31,838 nt of DNA from Burkholderia sp. (GTDB lineage Bacteria > Pseudomonadota > Gammaproteobacteria > Burkholderiales > Burkholderiaceae). The translations under genes were made by a program, and so were the position numbers. Positions 18,580 to 27,544 of this stretch are shown piece after piece (position 1 is the first letter of the stretch; every line of letters starts with the position of its first letter). The notes under the pieces are model-generated. The model had not been told where the DNA came from. It searched no databases and saw nothing but the letters and a program-made list of their open reading frames with translations. Location: positions 1-31,838 of the forward strand of contig JAQGMD010000371.1 of assembly GCA_028292565.1 (NCBI GenBank), in the 5' to 3' direction.

Positions 18580-19971
18580 ATGAGCTATCGCACCAGTATA
18601 GGTACGGCCGTATACCAGTTCGAGGATCTCAAAAGCCTGATGGCGAAAGCGGGCCCTGCGCGTTCCGGTGACTACCTCGCGGGTATTGCCGCAGCCACAT
18701 ACGAAGAGCGCATGGCCGCGAAGATTGTCTTAGCCGATGTGCCGCTCAGGACATTTCTAAACGAAGCGTTGATCCCCTACGAGAGCGATGAAGTCACACG
18801 CTTAATCATCGATCGCCACAATGCCGAAGCCTTCTCGCCGATTAGCCACCTCACAGTCGGCGATTTCCGCGACTGGCTACTACTCGATAGCACCGACACC
18901 GCAACGCTTGCAGCAGCAGCCCCCGGCATCACACCAGAAATGGCGGCCGCTGCGAGCAAGTTGATGCGTAACCAGGACCTGATCCTGGCGGCAAAGAAGT
19001 GCCAGGTCGTGACCCGCTTTCGTAACACCATCGGATTACCCGGCCATCTCGCGGTACGCCTGCAACCGAACCATCCGACCGATGACTTACGCGGTATCGC
19101 AGCGAGCATGCTCGACGGCTTGCTATACGGTGTCGGCGACGCGGTGGTCGGCATCAACCCCGCAAGCGATTCCCTGGCCACGCTGATTCGTTTATGGACC
19201 ATGCTCGATGAAGTGCGGAACCGTTTCGACATCCCGACGCAGAGCTGCGTCCTCACCCACGTCACGACACAGATCAAGGCGATCGAACAGGGAGCGCCTG
19301 TCGACCTGGTGTTTCAGTCGATCGCCGGGACCGAAAAAACGAATAAGAGTTTCGGCGTCTCGCTTTCCATACTGCGAGAGGCCCGCGAAGCCGCGCTGTC
19401 CCTGAATCGCGGCACCATCGGCGACAACGTCATGTATTTCGAGACCGGGCAGGGCAGCGCACTCTCAGCCGGAGGACATCATGGTGTCGATCAGCAGACC
19501 TGCGAGGCGCGCGCCTATGCGGTCGCGCGGGAATTCAAACCGCTGCTGACGAATACAGTGGTCGGTTTCATCGGACCGGAGTATCTGTATGACGGCAAGC
19601 AGATCATTCGTGCGGGTCTCGAAGACCATTTCTGCGGCAAGCTGCTCGGCGTCCCGATGGGCTGCGACGTTTGCTACACCAACCATGCCGAAGCCGACCA
19701 GGATGATATGGACACGCTGCTCACCTTGCTCGGCGCTGCAGGCGTGAACTTCATCATGGGCGTTCCGGGAGCTGATGACATCATGCTCAACTATCAAAGT
19801 ACTTCGTTCCACGACGCACTTTATTTACGCAGTGCGCTTGGCCTGAAGCGTGCACCGGAATTCCACGAGTGGCTGAATCGCATGGCGATCACCGAACCGT
19901 CGGGTCGACTGTATGAAGTCGATGCCGGGCACCGGCTATTGCACTATGCGAAGGAGCAAGCGGATGACTAG
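18580..19971 (+). CDS. eutB: Ethanolamine ammonia-lyase large subunit EutB
   Basis: From ATG 18580 the protein has 463 residues, the normal EutB length. It is the catalytic chain of the adenosylcobalamin-dependent enzyme that turns ethanolamine into acetaldehyde and ammonia. Substrate-contact residues of the family are in place: Arg160 and Gln162 in AVRLQPNHP, Asn193 in GINPASDS, Glu288 in YFETGQGSA and Asp363 in GCDVCYTNH, numbering within one of the enteric enzyme. An in-frame ATG at 18436 would add 48 residues unlike the family, and those bases form hairpins, so it is rejected. The small subunit follows with an 8-base overlap. No microcompartment genes are near, as usual in this group. Confidence 0.95.
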   Translation: MSYRTSIGTAVYQFEDLKSLMAKAGPARSGDYLAGIAAATYEERMAAKIVLADVPLRTFLNEALIPYESDEVTRLIIDRHNAEAFSPISHLTVGDFRDWLLLDSTDTATLAAAAPGITPEMAAAASKLMRNQDLILAAKKCQVVTRFRNTIGLPGHLAVRLQPNHPTDDLRGIAASMLDGLLYGVGDAVVGINPASDSLATLIRLWTMLDEVRNRFDIPTQSCVLTHVTTQIKAIEQGAPVDLVFQSIAGTEKTNKSFGVSLSILREAREAALSLNRGTIGDNVMYFETGQGSALSAGGHHGVDQQTCEARAYAVAREFKPLLTNTVVGFIGPEYLYDGKQIIRAGLEDHFCGKLLGVPMGCDVCYTNHAEADQDDMDTLLTLLGAAGVNFIMGVPGADDIMLNYQSTSFHDALYLRSALGLKRAPEFHEWLNRMAITEPSGRLYEVDAGHRLLHYAKEQADD

Positions 19972-20740
19972 GTCTAAGTCCATGGTCCAGCTGAACCCGT
20001 GGCAGGAACTGCGCGCCTATACGCGGGCGCGTATAGCTCTCGGCCGGGTGGGCTCGAGCCTGCCGACCGCGGAAGTCCTGCGCTTCGGCCTGGAACATGC
20101 ACGGGCGAGGGACGCAGTCCATCGCGCGCTCGATTTCACGGCGCTGCAGAACGAACTTGCGGCCGGGAACTTCCGCGCGCTGCGCGTGCGTAGCGAGGTG
20201 CCGGATCGTCATACCTACCTGGTCCGCCCGGATCTCGGGCGTCAACTGCATGAAGAAGATCGACTACATCTTCAGAACGAACCTATAAAACCGCAACTGG
20301 TCGTTGTGATCGCCGATGGATTGTCTTCGGTTGCAGCACAACGCCACGCCATACCGGTCGTTCGGCTTTTGCGTGAACAGCTTGGTGCCGATTGGCGGGA
20401 TACGCCGATCGTGCTTGCAGAACAGGGACGTGTCGCCATCGGAGATGATATCGGCGAAGCGCTTCAGGCGGAGTTGGTAGTGGTCATGATCGGCGAGCGT
20501 CCGGGACTAACATCGCCGGACAGCCTCGGGATATACCTCACCTTCCATCCCAGGGTCGGATGCATGGATAGCGAACGTAACTGCATTTCGAACGTACGCC
20601 CGGAAGGGTTGCCTTATCCGCAAGCCGCGCACAAACTCTGCTATCTGATGCGCGAAGCATTGCGGATCAGGCTGACCGGGGTGCGACTGAAGGATGACAG
20701 TGGACTGAAGCCATCCAACCCGGTCATTGATACGCGATAA
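19964..20740 (+). CDS. eutC: Ethanolamine ammonia-lyase small subunit EutC
   Basis: The 258-residue protein matches EutC along its length: NPWQELRAYTRARIALGRVGSSLPT at the start, VVVIADGLSSVAAQRHA in the middle, and MIGERPGLTSPDSLGIYLTFHP and DSERNCISNVRPEGL near the end. EutC completes the cobalamin-binding site next to EutB. The ATG at 19964 lies inside the last codons of eutB and follows AAGGAG with good spacing, so translation is coupled. It ends 11 bases before the end of a convergent gene, with no obvious terminator between. Confidence 0.95.
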   Translation: MTRSKSMVQLNPWQELRAYTRARIALGRVGSSLPTAEVLRFGLEHARARDAVHRALDFTALQNELAAGNFRALRVRSEVPDRHTYLVRPDLGRQLHEEDRLHLQNEPIKPQLVVVIADGLSSVAAQRHAIPVVRLLREQLGADWRDTPIVLAEQGRVAIGDDIGEALQAELVVVMIGERPGLTSPDSLGIYLTFHPRVGCMDSERNCISNVRPEGLPYPQAAHKLCYLMREALRIRLTGVRLKDDSGLKPSNPVIDTR

Positions 20741-20751
20741 GCGATACTGCG

Positions 20752-21171
20752 TTATTGGCCGCTGACCTTGTTACCGGTTTTGTCTTCACTTGCATACCGG
20801 TTTGTGTCGGAGCCCTGGAAACGGAATTCCTCGAATTCACGACCGCCGACCACATAATTGCCTTCCGCCCGTGCGCGCACCAATTCCTGATATACCTCGG
20901 CGCGGGTTTTTTCAGCCGGTGCAGCGGCTACGGCAGCCTTGGCTGAATCTGCGGAAATTTTCTTTGCGAGCGCAGCAACCAGCTCTGGCGTTTCCACACC
21001 GCCGGCGACATAAGTGCCGTTGGCTTGCGCCTGCTTCATCTCGGCGACGACTTCGGCGCGGGACTTGGTTGATTTAAAGTTCTCGAGTTCGGGCCATGCT
21101 GTGGCTTCGCTTGCGAAGGAGGAACCGGCAGCAAAAACAGCAACAGCAGCGATCAGATTTTTAGCGTTCAT
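20752..21171 (-). CDS. DUF4148 family exported protein
   Basis: From ATG 21171 the protein has 139 residues: a signal peptide (NLIAAVAVFAAGSSFASEATA), then two copies of the DUF4148 unit. The units are SRAEVVAEMKQAQANGTYVAGG near residues 36-57 and TRAEVYQELVRARAEGNYVVGG near 88-109, separated by an Ala-rich linker. Such small secreted proteins are very common in Burkholderiales and their role is unknown. Starts further upstream in the same frame lack a signal peptide at the N-terminus and are unlikely. Its 5' region holds a GC-rich hairpin. Confidence 0.85.
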   Translation of the reverse strand: MNAKNLIAAVAVFAAGSSFASEATAWPELENFKSTKSRAEVVAEMKQAQANGTYVAGGVETPELVAALAKKISADSAKAAVAAAPAEKTRAEVYQELVRARAEGNYVVGGREFEEFRFQGSDTNRYASEDKTGNKVSGQ

Positions 21172-21204
21172 GTCATTTCTAAAAAAGTAGTCGTTCATTT
21201 TGTA

Positions 21205-21231
21205 GGCCGGGTGGAAACGAACCCCCCGGCC
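21205..21231 (-). promoter_or_regulatory. GC-rich hairpin in the leader of the DUF4148 gene
   Basis: GGCCGGG (21205-21211) and CCCGGCC (21225-21231) pair perfectly. The hairpin is about 34 bases upstream of the start codon and would lie in the mRNA leader. Its role is unknown. Confidence 0.35.
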
Positions 21232-21511
21232 GGCGTCGGCGAATCGCACTATGTTTGGTTGCATGCGATCGATGGCGTGCATCTTAATCATTGCGCGAAG
21301 AATGAACAACAGCACTGTGAGCAATTGATTATTGCTGAGAAAGGAATACTGAAAGCAAGGCATACAGTCAGACGCGCAGGGGCAGGTTGAAGATCGGCTG
21401 TCGTTTTATCAATTTTGATGATGAAGTCTGTCCGATATACGTAACGACCCTGCGAGACTTGCGATATTCATTGCTTTCAGCCCGAGGGGTGTGTCATCAC
21501 TTAAAAGCGCA

Positions 21512-21526
21512 ATCACTTAAACTGAT
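21512..21526 (+). promoter_or_regulatory. LysR-type box of the hmf operon (distal site)
   Basis: ATCACTTAAACTGAT is an ATCA-N7-TGAT palindrome with the T-N11-A core used by LysR-type regulators. It is centred 53 bp before the -10 box. An identical layout occurs at 31750-31764. A further half site (ATCACTTAAA) sits 16 bp upstream, at 21496-21505. Confidence 0.75.
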
Positions 21527-21543
21527 TGTTGCGATAACTTAAT

Positions 21544-21577
21544 ATTATTTGAATTGATTGTTCGCAGTCTTTATACT
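21544..21577 (+). promoter_or_regulatory. hmf operon promoter with proximal LysR-type box
   Basis: TTGAAT (21549-21554) and TATACT (21572-21577) are 17 bp apart, a good sigma-70 promoter. A second, weaker box ATTATTTGAATTGAT (21544-21558) lies over the -35, exactly 32 bp after the distal box, as for the activation site of LysR-type promoters. The stretch AATATTATTTG is also found at the same place in the right-edge promoter. Confidence 0.75.
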
Positions 21578-21641
21578 GCAACCAACAGATCTGGCTCACG
21601 GACGCGTAATGCGCGCTGGGGCGAGGCCATCGGGGACATAC

Positions 21642-24641
21642 ATGGAAATGAAAGTAACGCACGCGCCACCTGAGCAAGCTCAGGCCGAGCCCTTCGTGGG
21701 GCGTCCAATGCAGCGTATCGAAGACGCGTCGCTGCTGACGGGGCGCGGACAGTATGGCGACGACGTCGGCGTCAAGCCGGGAACCCTGTACGCCGCAATA
21801 GTGCGTTCGCCGCATGCGCATGCGGTGCTCGGCAGGATCGACACCAGTCGTGCAGAGAGCGCTCCCGGCGTACGCGCGGTACTGACCGGCAAGGACATCG
21901 CCGACTGGTCGCGTCCCTTCGTGGTCGGCGTCAAGGCGCCGATGGAAATGTGGGCGCTGGCGATGGACCGCGTGCGCTATGTCGGCGACCCGGTCGCCGT
22001 GGTGGTCGCTGAATCGCGCTACCTCGCCGAAGACGCCGTAGACCTGATCACCGTCGAGTACACGCAGCTGCCCGTTGCGGTATCCATCGATGATGCGATC
22101 CGCGACGACGCCGTCGTGTTGCATGAAGCGGTGGGCTCCAATATCGTCAGCGACCGCAACTTCCGTTACGGCGATCCGGAGTCGGCATTCGCCAACGCCG
22201 CGCATTGCATTGAACTCACCGCGCGTTATCCGCGCAATTCCTGCACGCCGATCGAGGGTTCCGTCGTAGTTGCCGAATACCTGTCCGATGAAGAGGGCTA
22301 CGACGCCAGCTCCAACTTCATGGGACCTTTCTCGCTGCATACCGTCATGGCCATGGCGCTGCGTGTGCCCGGCACAAAGCTGCGGCATCGCACCTTCCGC
22401 GATTCCGGCGGCAGCTTCGGCGTCAAACATGCGGTATTCCAGTATGTGGTGCTGATGTGCCTCGCCTCGCGTAAGGCACGCGCGCCGGTGAAATGGGTGG
22501 AAGACCGGCTCGAACACCTGGTTGCGCTGACTTCGGCGACAGGCCGCCTATCCACCATCAAAGCCGCGGTCGAAGCCGATGGCCGAATCACCGCGCTTGA
22601 TTACGACCAGTTCGACGATTGCGGCGGCTACCTGCGCGCACCCGAACCGGCCACCTTTTACCGCATGCACGGCTGCCTGACCGGCGCCTATGCGATTCCC
22701 AACCTTTCGGTGCGCAACCGTGTGGTGCTGACCAACAAGACGCCGGCCGGCCTGGTGCGCGGCTTCGGCGGTCCGCAGGTGTATTTCGCGCTGGAACGGC
22801 TGATGCAGCGCATCGCTGTCACGCTGAACATCGACCCGGTCGAACTGTATCGCCGTAATTTCATTGCCGCCGATGCGTTCCCGTATCGCGCAGCGGCCGG
22901 CGCGCTGATCGACTCCGGCAATTATCAGCGTGCGATCGAGCTGGTGCATGAAGAAGGCGGGCTTGAAGAACTGTATGCGAGGCGCAAGCAGGCGCGCGCC
23001 GAAGGCCGCCTGTATGGCATCGGTTTCGCGGCGATCGTCGAACCGTCGATCTCCAACATGGGCTACATCTCCACGGTGATGCCGGCTGCGGCGCGCGCGA
23101 AAGCGGGCCCGAAGAACGGCGCAATCGCAGCGGCGACCGTCAGCATCGATCCGCTCGGCGGCGCCACTGTCATTATCGCGTCAGCGCCGGCGGGACAAGG
23201 TCACCGCACTGTCTGTGCGCAAGTCGTCGCTGATGTCTTCGGGCTCACTCCCGAACAGATCGCCGTCAATGTCGAATTCGATACACAAAAGGATGCGTGG
23301 TCGGTCGCGGCCGGCAACTACTCCAGCCGCTTTGCCGGCGCGGTTGCGGGCACCGTGCACCTGGCCGCATGCAAACTGCGCGACAAGCTGGCGCTGATCG
23401 CCGCTGCGCAACTCGGCGGTGACGCTGCCGACGTCGTCTTTGCCGGTGGCAAGGTCTACGCAAAGCATGCACCCGACAACAGCTTGCAATTCCTGCGCAT
23501 GGCCGCGAGCCCGCATTGGGCGCCCGGCCTGCTGCCGAAGGGCATGGAACCCGGCCTGCGCGAAACCGCTTTCTGGAGTGCCGAACAACTGACCGCGCCG
23601 GACGAACAGGACCGGGTCAACACATCGGCTGCCTATGGATTTGCATTCGACGTGTGCGCGGTGGAAGTCGACCGCAATACCGGTCGCGTGCGCATCGACA
23701 AATACATCACCACGCACGACGCCGGCAAGATCCTGAATCCGGCGCTGGCCGACGGCCAGATCCGTGGCGCATTCGCGCAAGGCCTCGGGGCCGCGCTGAT
23801 GGAAGAATTCCGCTATGGCGAGGACGGCAGCTTCCAGTCCGGCACCTTCGCCGACTACCTGGTGCCGACCACCTGCGAAGTGCCGGAACCGACCATCATT
23901 CACATGGAAACGCCGTCGCCCTTCACGCCGCTGGGCGCCAAGGGCCTGGGCGAAGGCAACAACATGAGCACGCCGCCGTGCATCGCGAACGCGATCGCAG
24001 ACGCCCTCGGCGCCAGCGACGTCACGCTGCCTATGACGCCATCGAAGGTGATGGACCTGATCGGCATCGATGACCCGCCGCCGTCCAAACCACAGGCATC
24101 GCAACCCGCGACTGCGGCATCCAAAGGCGGCAAAGCGCTCGCGGCCAGAGGCGAAGTCCAACTGCCTGCTGCGCCGGAAGCTGTGTTCGCCGTGCTGCTC
24201 GATCCTGTCGCGCTGGCGAAAGTCATCCCGGGATGCAATGCATTGGAACGTATCGGCGAAAACCGTTACCGCGCGGATGTCACCGTCGGCGTCGGCATGA
24301 TCAAGGCGCGTTACGCTGCCGAGGTCGCGCTTTCCGAACTCGACCCGCCGCGCAGCTTGCGTCTCGCTGGCTCCGGCTTGTCGTCGGTCGGTAGCGCCAG
24401 CGGCAGCGGCCTGGTCACGCTGGAGCCATCGGGCACTGGCACATTGCTGCGCTATGACTATACAGCCGACGTATCGGGCAAGGTGGCCGCTGTCGGCAGC
24501 CGCATGCTCGAGGGCGCGGCGAAGATCGTTCTCAACCAGTTGTTCGAACAGCTCGGACGTGAAGCGGGCGGCGGCAGTGCGGCTCCGGCAACGACGAGCC
24601 GATGGAAGCGGCTGCTGGCGTTTTTTGGAGGTCAGCGATGA
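21642..24641 (+). CDS. hmfA: 2-furoyl-CoA dehydrogenase large (molybdopterin) subunit fused to a CoxG-like domain
   Basis: From ATG 21642 the product has 999 residues. Residues 15-800 form a xanthine-dehydrogenase-family molybdenum subunit: GRPMQRIEDASLLTGRGQY at the start, GGSFG (256-260), RGFGGPQ (373-379) at the molybdenum site, and the catalytic Glu in GAKGLGEGNN. A Pro/Ala linker follows. From about 834 there is an SRPBCC domain of the CoxG type (EVQLPAAPEAVFAVLLDP, VIPGCNALERIGENRY), ending in a basic amphipathic tail (RWKRLLAFFGGQR). With the next two genes it should hydroxylate 2-furoyl-CoA at C5. The assignment rests on the pathway context; the family alone would only give a molybdenum hydroxylase. 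Starts at 21558 and 21609 are possible but have no better ribosome site. Confidence 0.8.
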   Translation: MEMKVTHAPPEQAQAEPFVGRPMQRIEDASLLTGRGQYGDDVGVKPGTLYAAIVRSPHAHAVLGRIDTSRAESAPGVRAVLTGKDIADWSRPFVVGVKAPMEMWALAMDRVRYVGDPVAVVVAESRYLAEDAVDLITVEYTQLPVAVSIDDAIRDDAVVLHEAVGSNIVSDRNFRYGDPESAFANAAHCIELTARYPRNSCTPIEGSVVVAEYLSDEEGYDASSNFMGPFSLHTVMAMALRVPGTKLRHRTFRDSGGSFGVKHAVFQYVVLMCLASRKARAPVKWVEDRLEHLVALTSATGRLSTIKAAVEADGRITALDYDQFDDCGGYLRAPEPATFYRMHGCLTGAYAIPNLSVRNRVVLTNKTPAGLVRGFGGPQVYFALERLMQRIAVTLNIDPVELYRRNFIAADAFPYRAAAGALIDSGNYQRAIELVHEEGGLEELYARRKQARAEGRLYGIGFAAIVEPSISNMGYISTVMPAAARAKAGPKNGAIAAATVSIDPLGGATVIIASAPAGQGHRTVCAQVVADVFGLTPEQIAVNVEFDTQKDAWSVAAGNYSSRFAGAVAGTVHLAACKLRDKLALIAAAQLGGDAADVVFAGGKVYAKHAPDNSLQFLRMAASPHWAPGLLPKGMEPGLRETAFWSAEQLTAPDEQDRVNTSAAYGFAFDVCAVEVDRNTGRVRIDKYITTHDAGKILNPALADGQIRGAFAQGLGAALMEEFRYGEDGSFQSGTFADYLVPTTCEVPEPTIIHMETPSPFTPLGAKGLGEGNNMSTPPCIANAIADALGASDVTLPMTPSKVMDLIGIDDPPPSKPQASQPATAASKGGKALAARGEVQLPAAPEAVFAVLLDPVALAKVIPGCNALERIGENRYRADVTVGVGMIKARYAAEVALSELDPPRSLRLAGSGLSSVGSASGSGLVTLEPSGTGTLLRYDYTADVSGKVAAVGSRMLEGAAKIVLNQLFEQLGREAGGGSAAPATTSRWKRLLAFFGGQR

Positions 24642-25456
24642 AACCGCAGGCATTTGACTATGTACGTCCGGACTCCGCCGAAGAAGCAATCGGCCTGCTG
24701 GGAAATTCCGGTCCCGACGCGCGCATCCTGGCCGGCGGGCAGTCGCTGATGGCAGTGCTGAACATGCGCCTCGCGCAACCCAGCATGCTGATCGACATCT
24801 CACGCGTGCCCGATCTTAACTATGCGCGCATCAAGGACGGTCATCTGGCGATAGGCGCCGCAGCTACGCAAGCCAGCATCGAATGGCGCGACACGCTCGC
24901 GCAAGAAGTGCCGCTGCTGGCACAGGCGTTCCCGCACATTTCGCATTTCCAGGTGCGCAACCGCGGCACCGTTTGCGGCTCAGTTGCACATGCCGACCCT
25001 AGCGCTGAATTGCCATTGGCCTTGCTGACGCTGGGCGGGCAGGTCGTGTTGCGCAACAAGAAGGGCCGGCGTGCGCTTGCAGCCGAAGACTTTTTCCACG
25101 GCATGCTGATGACCGCGCGCGCCCCGGATGAGCTGGTGGAAGAGGTGCGTTATCCGCTCGCCGCTGCCGGTCACCGATACGCGTTCGACGAGTTTGCCGG
25201 CCGCCATGGAGACTTCGCGATTGCGTCGGTCGCCGCCATGGTCGGCCCCGACAGCATTCGTTTCGGAGTCGGCGGCGTTGCCGACCGTCCGCGGGTGAAA
25301 GTCTGGCCGCTGCTCAAAGGCGACGACCTGGAAACCGCCATCAACGATTTCGCATGGGAACTGGAAGCGCGAGACGACCATCACGCATCCGCAAAATTCC
25401 GCCGGCAACTGGTGCGACGCCTCGGCCGCGCAGTGATCGAAAAGGCTATGACATGA
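24638..25456 (+). CDS. hmfB: 2-furoyl-CoA dehydrogenase FAD-binding subunit
   Basis: The 272-residue protein is the medium, FAD-binding chain of a molybdenum hydroxylase. It has the pyrophosphate loop AGGQSLMAVLNMR (32-44) and the second flavin motif RNRGTVCGSVAHADPSAELP. It has no extra iron-sulfur insertion, unlike the matching chain of 4-hydroxybenzoyl-CoA reductase. It passes electrons from the iron-sulfur chain to an acceptor. The start is fixed by TGGAGG and a 4-base overlap with the stop of the large-subunit gene (ATGA). Confidence 0.85.
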   Translation: MKPQAFDYVRPDSAEEAIGLLGNSGPDARILAGGQSLMAVLNMRLAQPSMLIDISRVPDLNYARIKDGHLAIGAAATQASIEWRDTLAQEVPLLAQAFPHISHFQVRNRGTVCGSVAHADPSAELPLALLTLGGQVVLRNKKGRRALAAEDFFHGMLMTARAPDELVEEVRYPLAAAGHRYAFDEFAGRHGDFAIASVAAMVGPDSIRFGVGGVADRPRVKVWPLLKGDDLETAINDFAWELEARDDHHASAKFRRQLVRRLGRAVIEKAMT

Positions 25457-25962
25457 AGAAGTACGCAAAAGGCGACATCATTCGCATCCAACTTACGCTG
25501 AATGGACAAGAGCGTTCCGGCACCTGCGAGTCCCGCACGCTGCTGTCCGATTTCCTGCGCGATTCGCTAGGCGCGACCGGCACCCACGTCGGCTGCGAGC
25601 ACGGCGTCTGCGGTGCGTGCACGGTACAGATCGACGGCGTCGCATCGCGCTCCTGCCTCGCGCTTGCGGTGCAGGCGGACGGACGCCGCATCGATACCGT
25701 GGAAGGACTCAACGGCGGACAGGACGGCTTGTCGGACCTGCAGGAAGCATTCCGCCGTAACCACGCGCTGCAATGCGGTTTTTGCACCGCCGGCATCCTG
25801 ATGTCTTGCGCCGACTACCTGCAGCGCAAGCCGGACCCGAACGAAGAAGAAGTTCGCGAAATGTTGTCCGGACACCTGTGCCGTTGCACCGGTTACACCA
25901 ACATCGTCAAGGCTGTGCTGGAGACCGCGCAATCACGGCGCGCGCAGCGCGTGCCTGAGTAA
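25453..25962 (+). CDS. hmfC: 2-furoyl-CoA dehydrogenase [2Fe-2S] subunit
   Basis: The 169-residue small chain has both iron-sulfur centres of the family. The plant-ferredoxin-type cluster is bound by Cys48, Cys53, Cys56 and Cys68 (GCEHGVCGACTVQIDG). The second cluster is bound by Cys108, Cys111, Cys143 and Cys145 (CGFCTAGI and HLCRCTGY). It links the molybdenum site to the FAD. The ATG overlaps the previous stop by 4 bases. A longer frame exists upstream, but it overlaps hmfB deeply and has no family similarity there. Confidence 0.9.
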   Translation: MKKYAKGDIIRIQLTLNGQERSGTCESRTLLSDFLRDSLGATGTHVGCEHGVCGACTVQIDGVASRSCLALAVQADGRRIDTVEGLNGGQDGLSDLQEAFRRNHALQCGFCTAGILMSCADYLQRKPDPNEEEVREMLSGHLCRCTGYTNIVKAVLETAQSRRAQRVPE

Positions 25963-25991
25963 AAAATAAACGAGTAGAAAGAGGAGCACAC

Positions 25992-27533
25992 ATGCTGGAT
26001 TTGGGACGCACATTCCTGCAAAGCGTCGAACGCAGTCCGAATGCGCTGGCGATCATCGACGGCGACAAGCGCATGACGTACGCGCAATGGTATGAGCTGA
26101 TTCAACGTACCGCTGCTGGCCTGCAGGATATCGGTATCGCGCGTGGCGACCACCTGCTGGTAATTTTGCAAAACCGCTTTGAGATGGCAACGCTGCATTG
26201 GGCCTGCCAGTTCCTGGGTGCGATCGTGACGCCGCTGAACTGGCGCGCGAAGCCGGACGAGGTTGATTACTGCGCTACCGACGCGCAGGTCAAGGCCATC
26301 GTGTACGAAGCGATCAGCGCCGAATCCGTTGCAGCCAGCCCGGTCGCGCAGGCGCTAACCCGCATCGCCGTCGGTGGCGCATCAGGCGGAACGCACGAAT
26401 TCGCCCAACTCCAGAAGCGCGCGCCCGCCGCGCCTATCCTGCAGGCCACCAGCGACGATTACTCGCTGATGCTGTACACCTCCGGCACCACCGGTAAACC
26501 CAAGGGAGTGCCGCGCCGCCACCGGCATGAACGCGCCTCCGCGCTCGCGCACGTTGCACAGAACCTGTATCGACGTGGCGAACGCACGCTTGGCGTCATG
26601 CCTCTCTACCACACGATGGGTGTGCGCTCGCTGCTGGCCATGGCGATGGTCGACGGACTGTTCGTCTGTGTGCCGAAGTACGATTCCGGCTATGCATTGC
26701 GTTGCATCACCGAGGAACGCATCACCTGCCTGTACCTGGTGCCGACGCTGTATCACGACATGCTCGCGTATCGCGAACAGCACGGCGCCGACGTTTCGTC
26801 GGTGACCAAGCTCGGCTTTGCCGGCGCTCCGATGCATGACGCCTTGCTGCAGCGCCTGAACAATATCTTCAAGCCTGACCTTTTCGTCAACCACTACGGT
26901 TCATCCGAGGTGTACACCTTCAGCGTCGACCAGGACGCGACCCGCAAGCCGGGCAGCGCCGGTCGCGGCGGCATCAACACCCGCATCCGCGTGACGAAGC
27001 TGAATGCGACATCGCCGGATGATCTCGCTGCCGTCAACGAGGAAGGCCAGATCATTGCTGAACTGGCCGGCGACGAAGCGTTCGAAGAATACTGGAACCG
27101 CCCCGACGCCAATGCCAAGTCGATCCGCGACGGATGGTATTTCACAGGCGACACCGGCTACTTCGATGCAGACGGCGACCTGTTCGTATCAGGCCGGGTC
27201 GACGACATGATCATCAGCGGCGGCGAGAACATCTCGCCGGTCGACATTGAATCGGTGCTTTCGCTGCATCCCGCGGTCGACGACGTCGCCGTTGCCGGCC
27301 TGAAGGACGAACGCTGGGGACAGCGCGTGGTCGCCTTCGTCAAGTGCAAAGGAGAAATCGATTCGAAAGCGCTGGACGAACATTGCAAGCAATCGGACCT
27401 GCTCAATTTCAAGCGTCCGCGCGAATACGTTTTTGTTCGTGAAATCCCGAAGTCCCCGGTCGGCAAGGTGCTGCGGCGCAAGCTGGTCGCGGGTGAATAT
27501 GAACCGCTGGTTATCGATAAAAACAAAGCATAA
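25992..27533 (+). CDS. hmfD: 2-furoyl-CoA synthetase (AMP-forming acyl-CoA ligase)
   Basis: The 513-residue enzyme has all the motifs of the adenylating superfamily: P-loop YTSGTTGKPKG (162-172), YGSSE (302-306), GWYFTGD (381-387), GRVDDMIISGGENISP (401-416) and catalytic Lys492 in SPVGKVLRR. Overall it resembles aryl-CoA ligases such as 4-chlorobenzoate-CoA ligase. In this operon the expected substrate is 2-furoate, activated with ATP and CoA in the cytoplasm. A strong AGAGGAG precedes the ATG, 29 bases after hmfC. Confidence 0.85.
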   Translation: MLDLGRTFLQSVERSPNALAIIDGDKRMTYAQWYELIQRTAAGLQDIGIARGDHLLVILQNRFEMATLHWACQFLGAIVTPLNWRAKPDEVDYCATDAQVKAIVYEAISAESVAASPVAQALTRIAVGGASGGTHEFAQLQKRAPAAPILQATSDDYSLMLYTSGTTGKPKGVPRRHRHERASALAHVAQNLYRRGERTLGVMPLYHTMGVRSLLAMAMVDGLFVCVPKYDSGYALRCITEERITCLYLVPTLYHDMLAYREQHGADVSSVTKLGFAGAPMHDALLQRLNNIFKPDLFVNHYGSSEVYTFSVDQDATRKPGSAGRGGINTRIRVTKLNATSPDDLAAVNEEGQIIAELAGDEAFEEYWNRPDANAKSIRDGWYFTGDTGYFDADGDLFVSGRVDDMIISGGENISPVDIESVLSLHPAVDDVAVAGLKDERWGQRVVAFVKCKGEIDSKALDEHCKQSDLLNFKRPREYVFVREIPKSPVGKVLRRKLVAGEYEPLVIDKNKA

Positions 27534-27544
27534 GAGGTGTGATG

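Noticed and set aside
23181..24803. Open frame of 540 codons on the minus strand
   Set aside because: It lies entirely over hmfA and the start of hmfB, is very rich in Arg, His and Ala, has no domain, and arises from the GC-rich third positions of the real genes.
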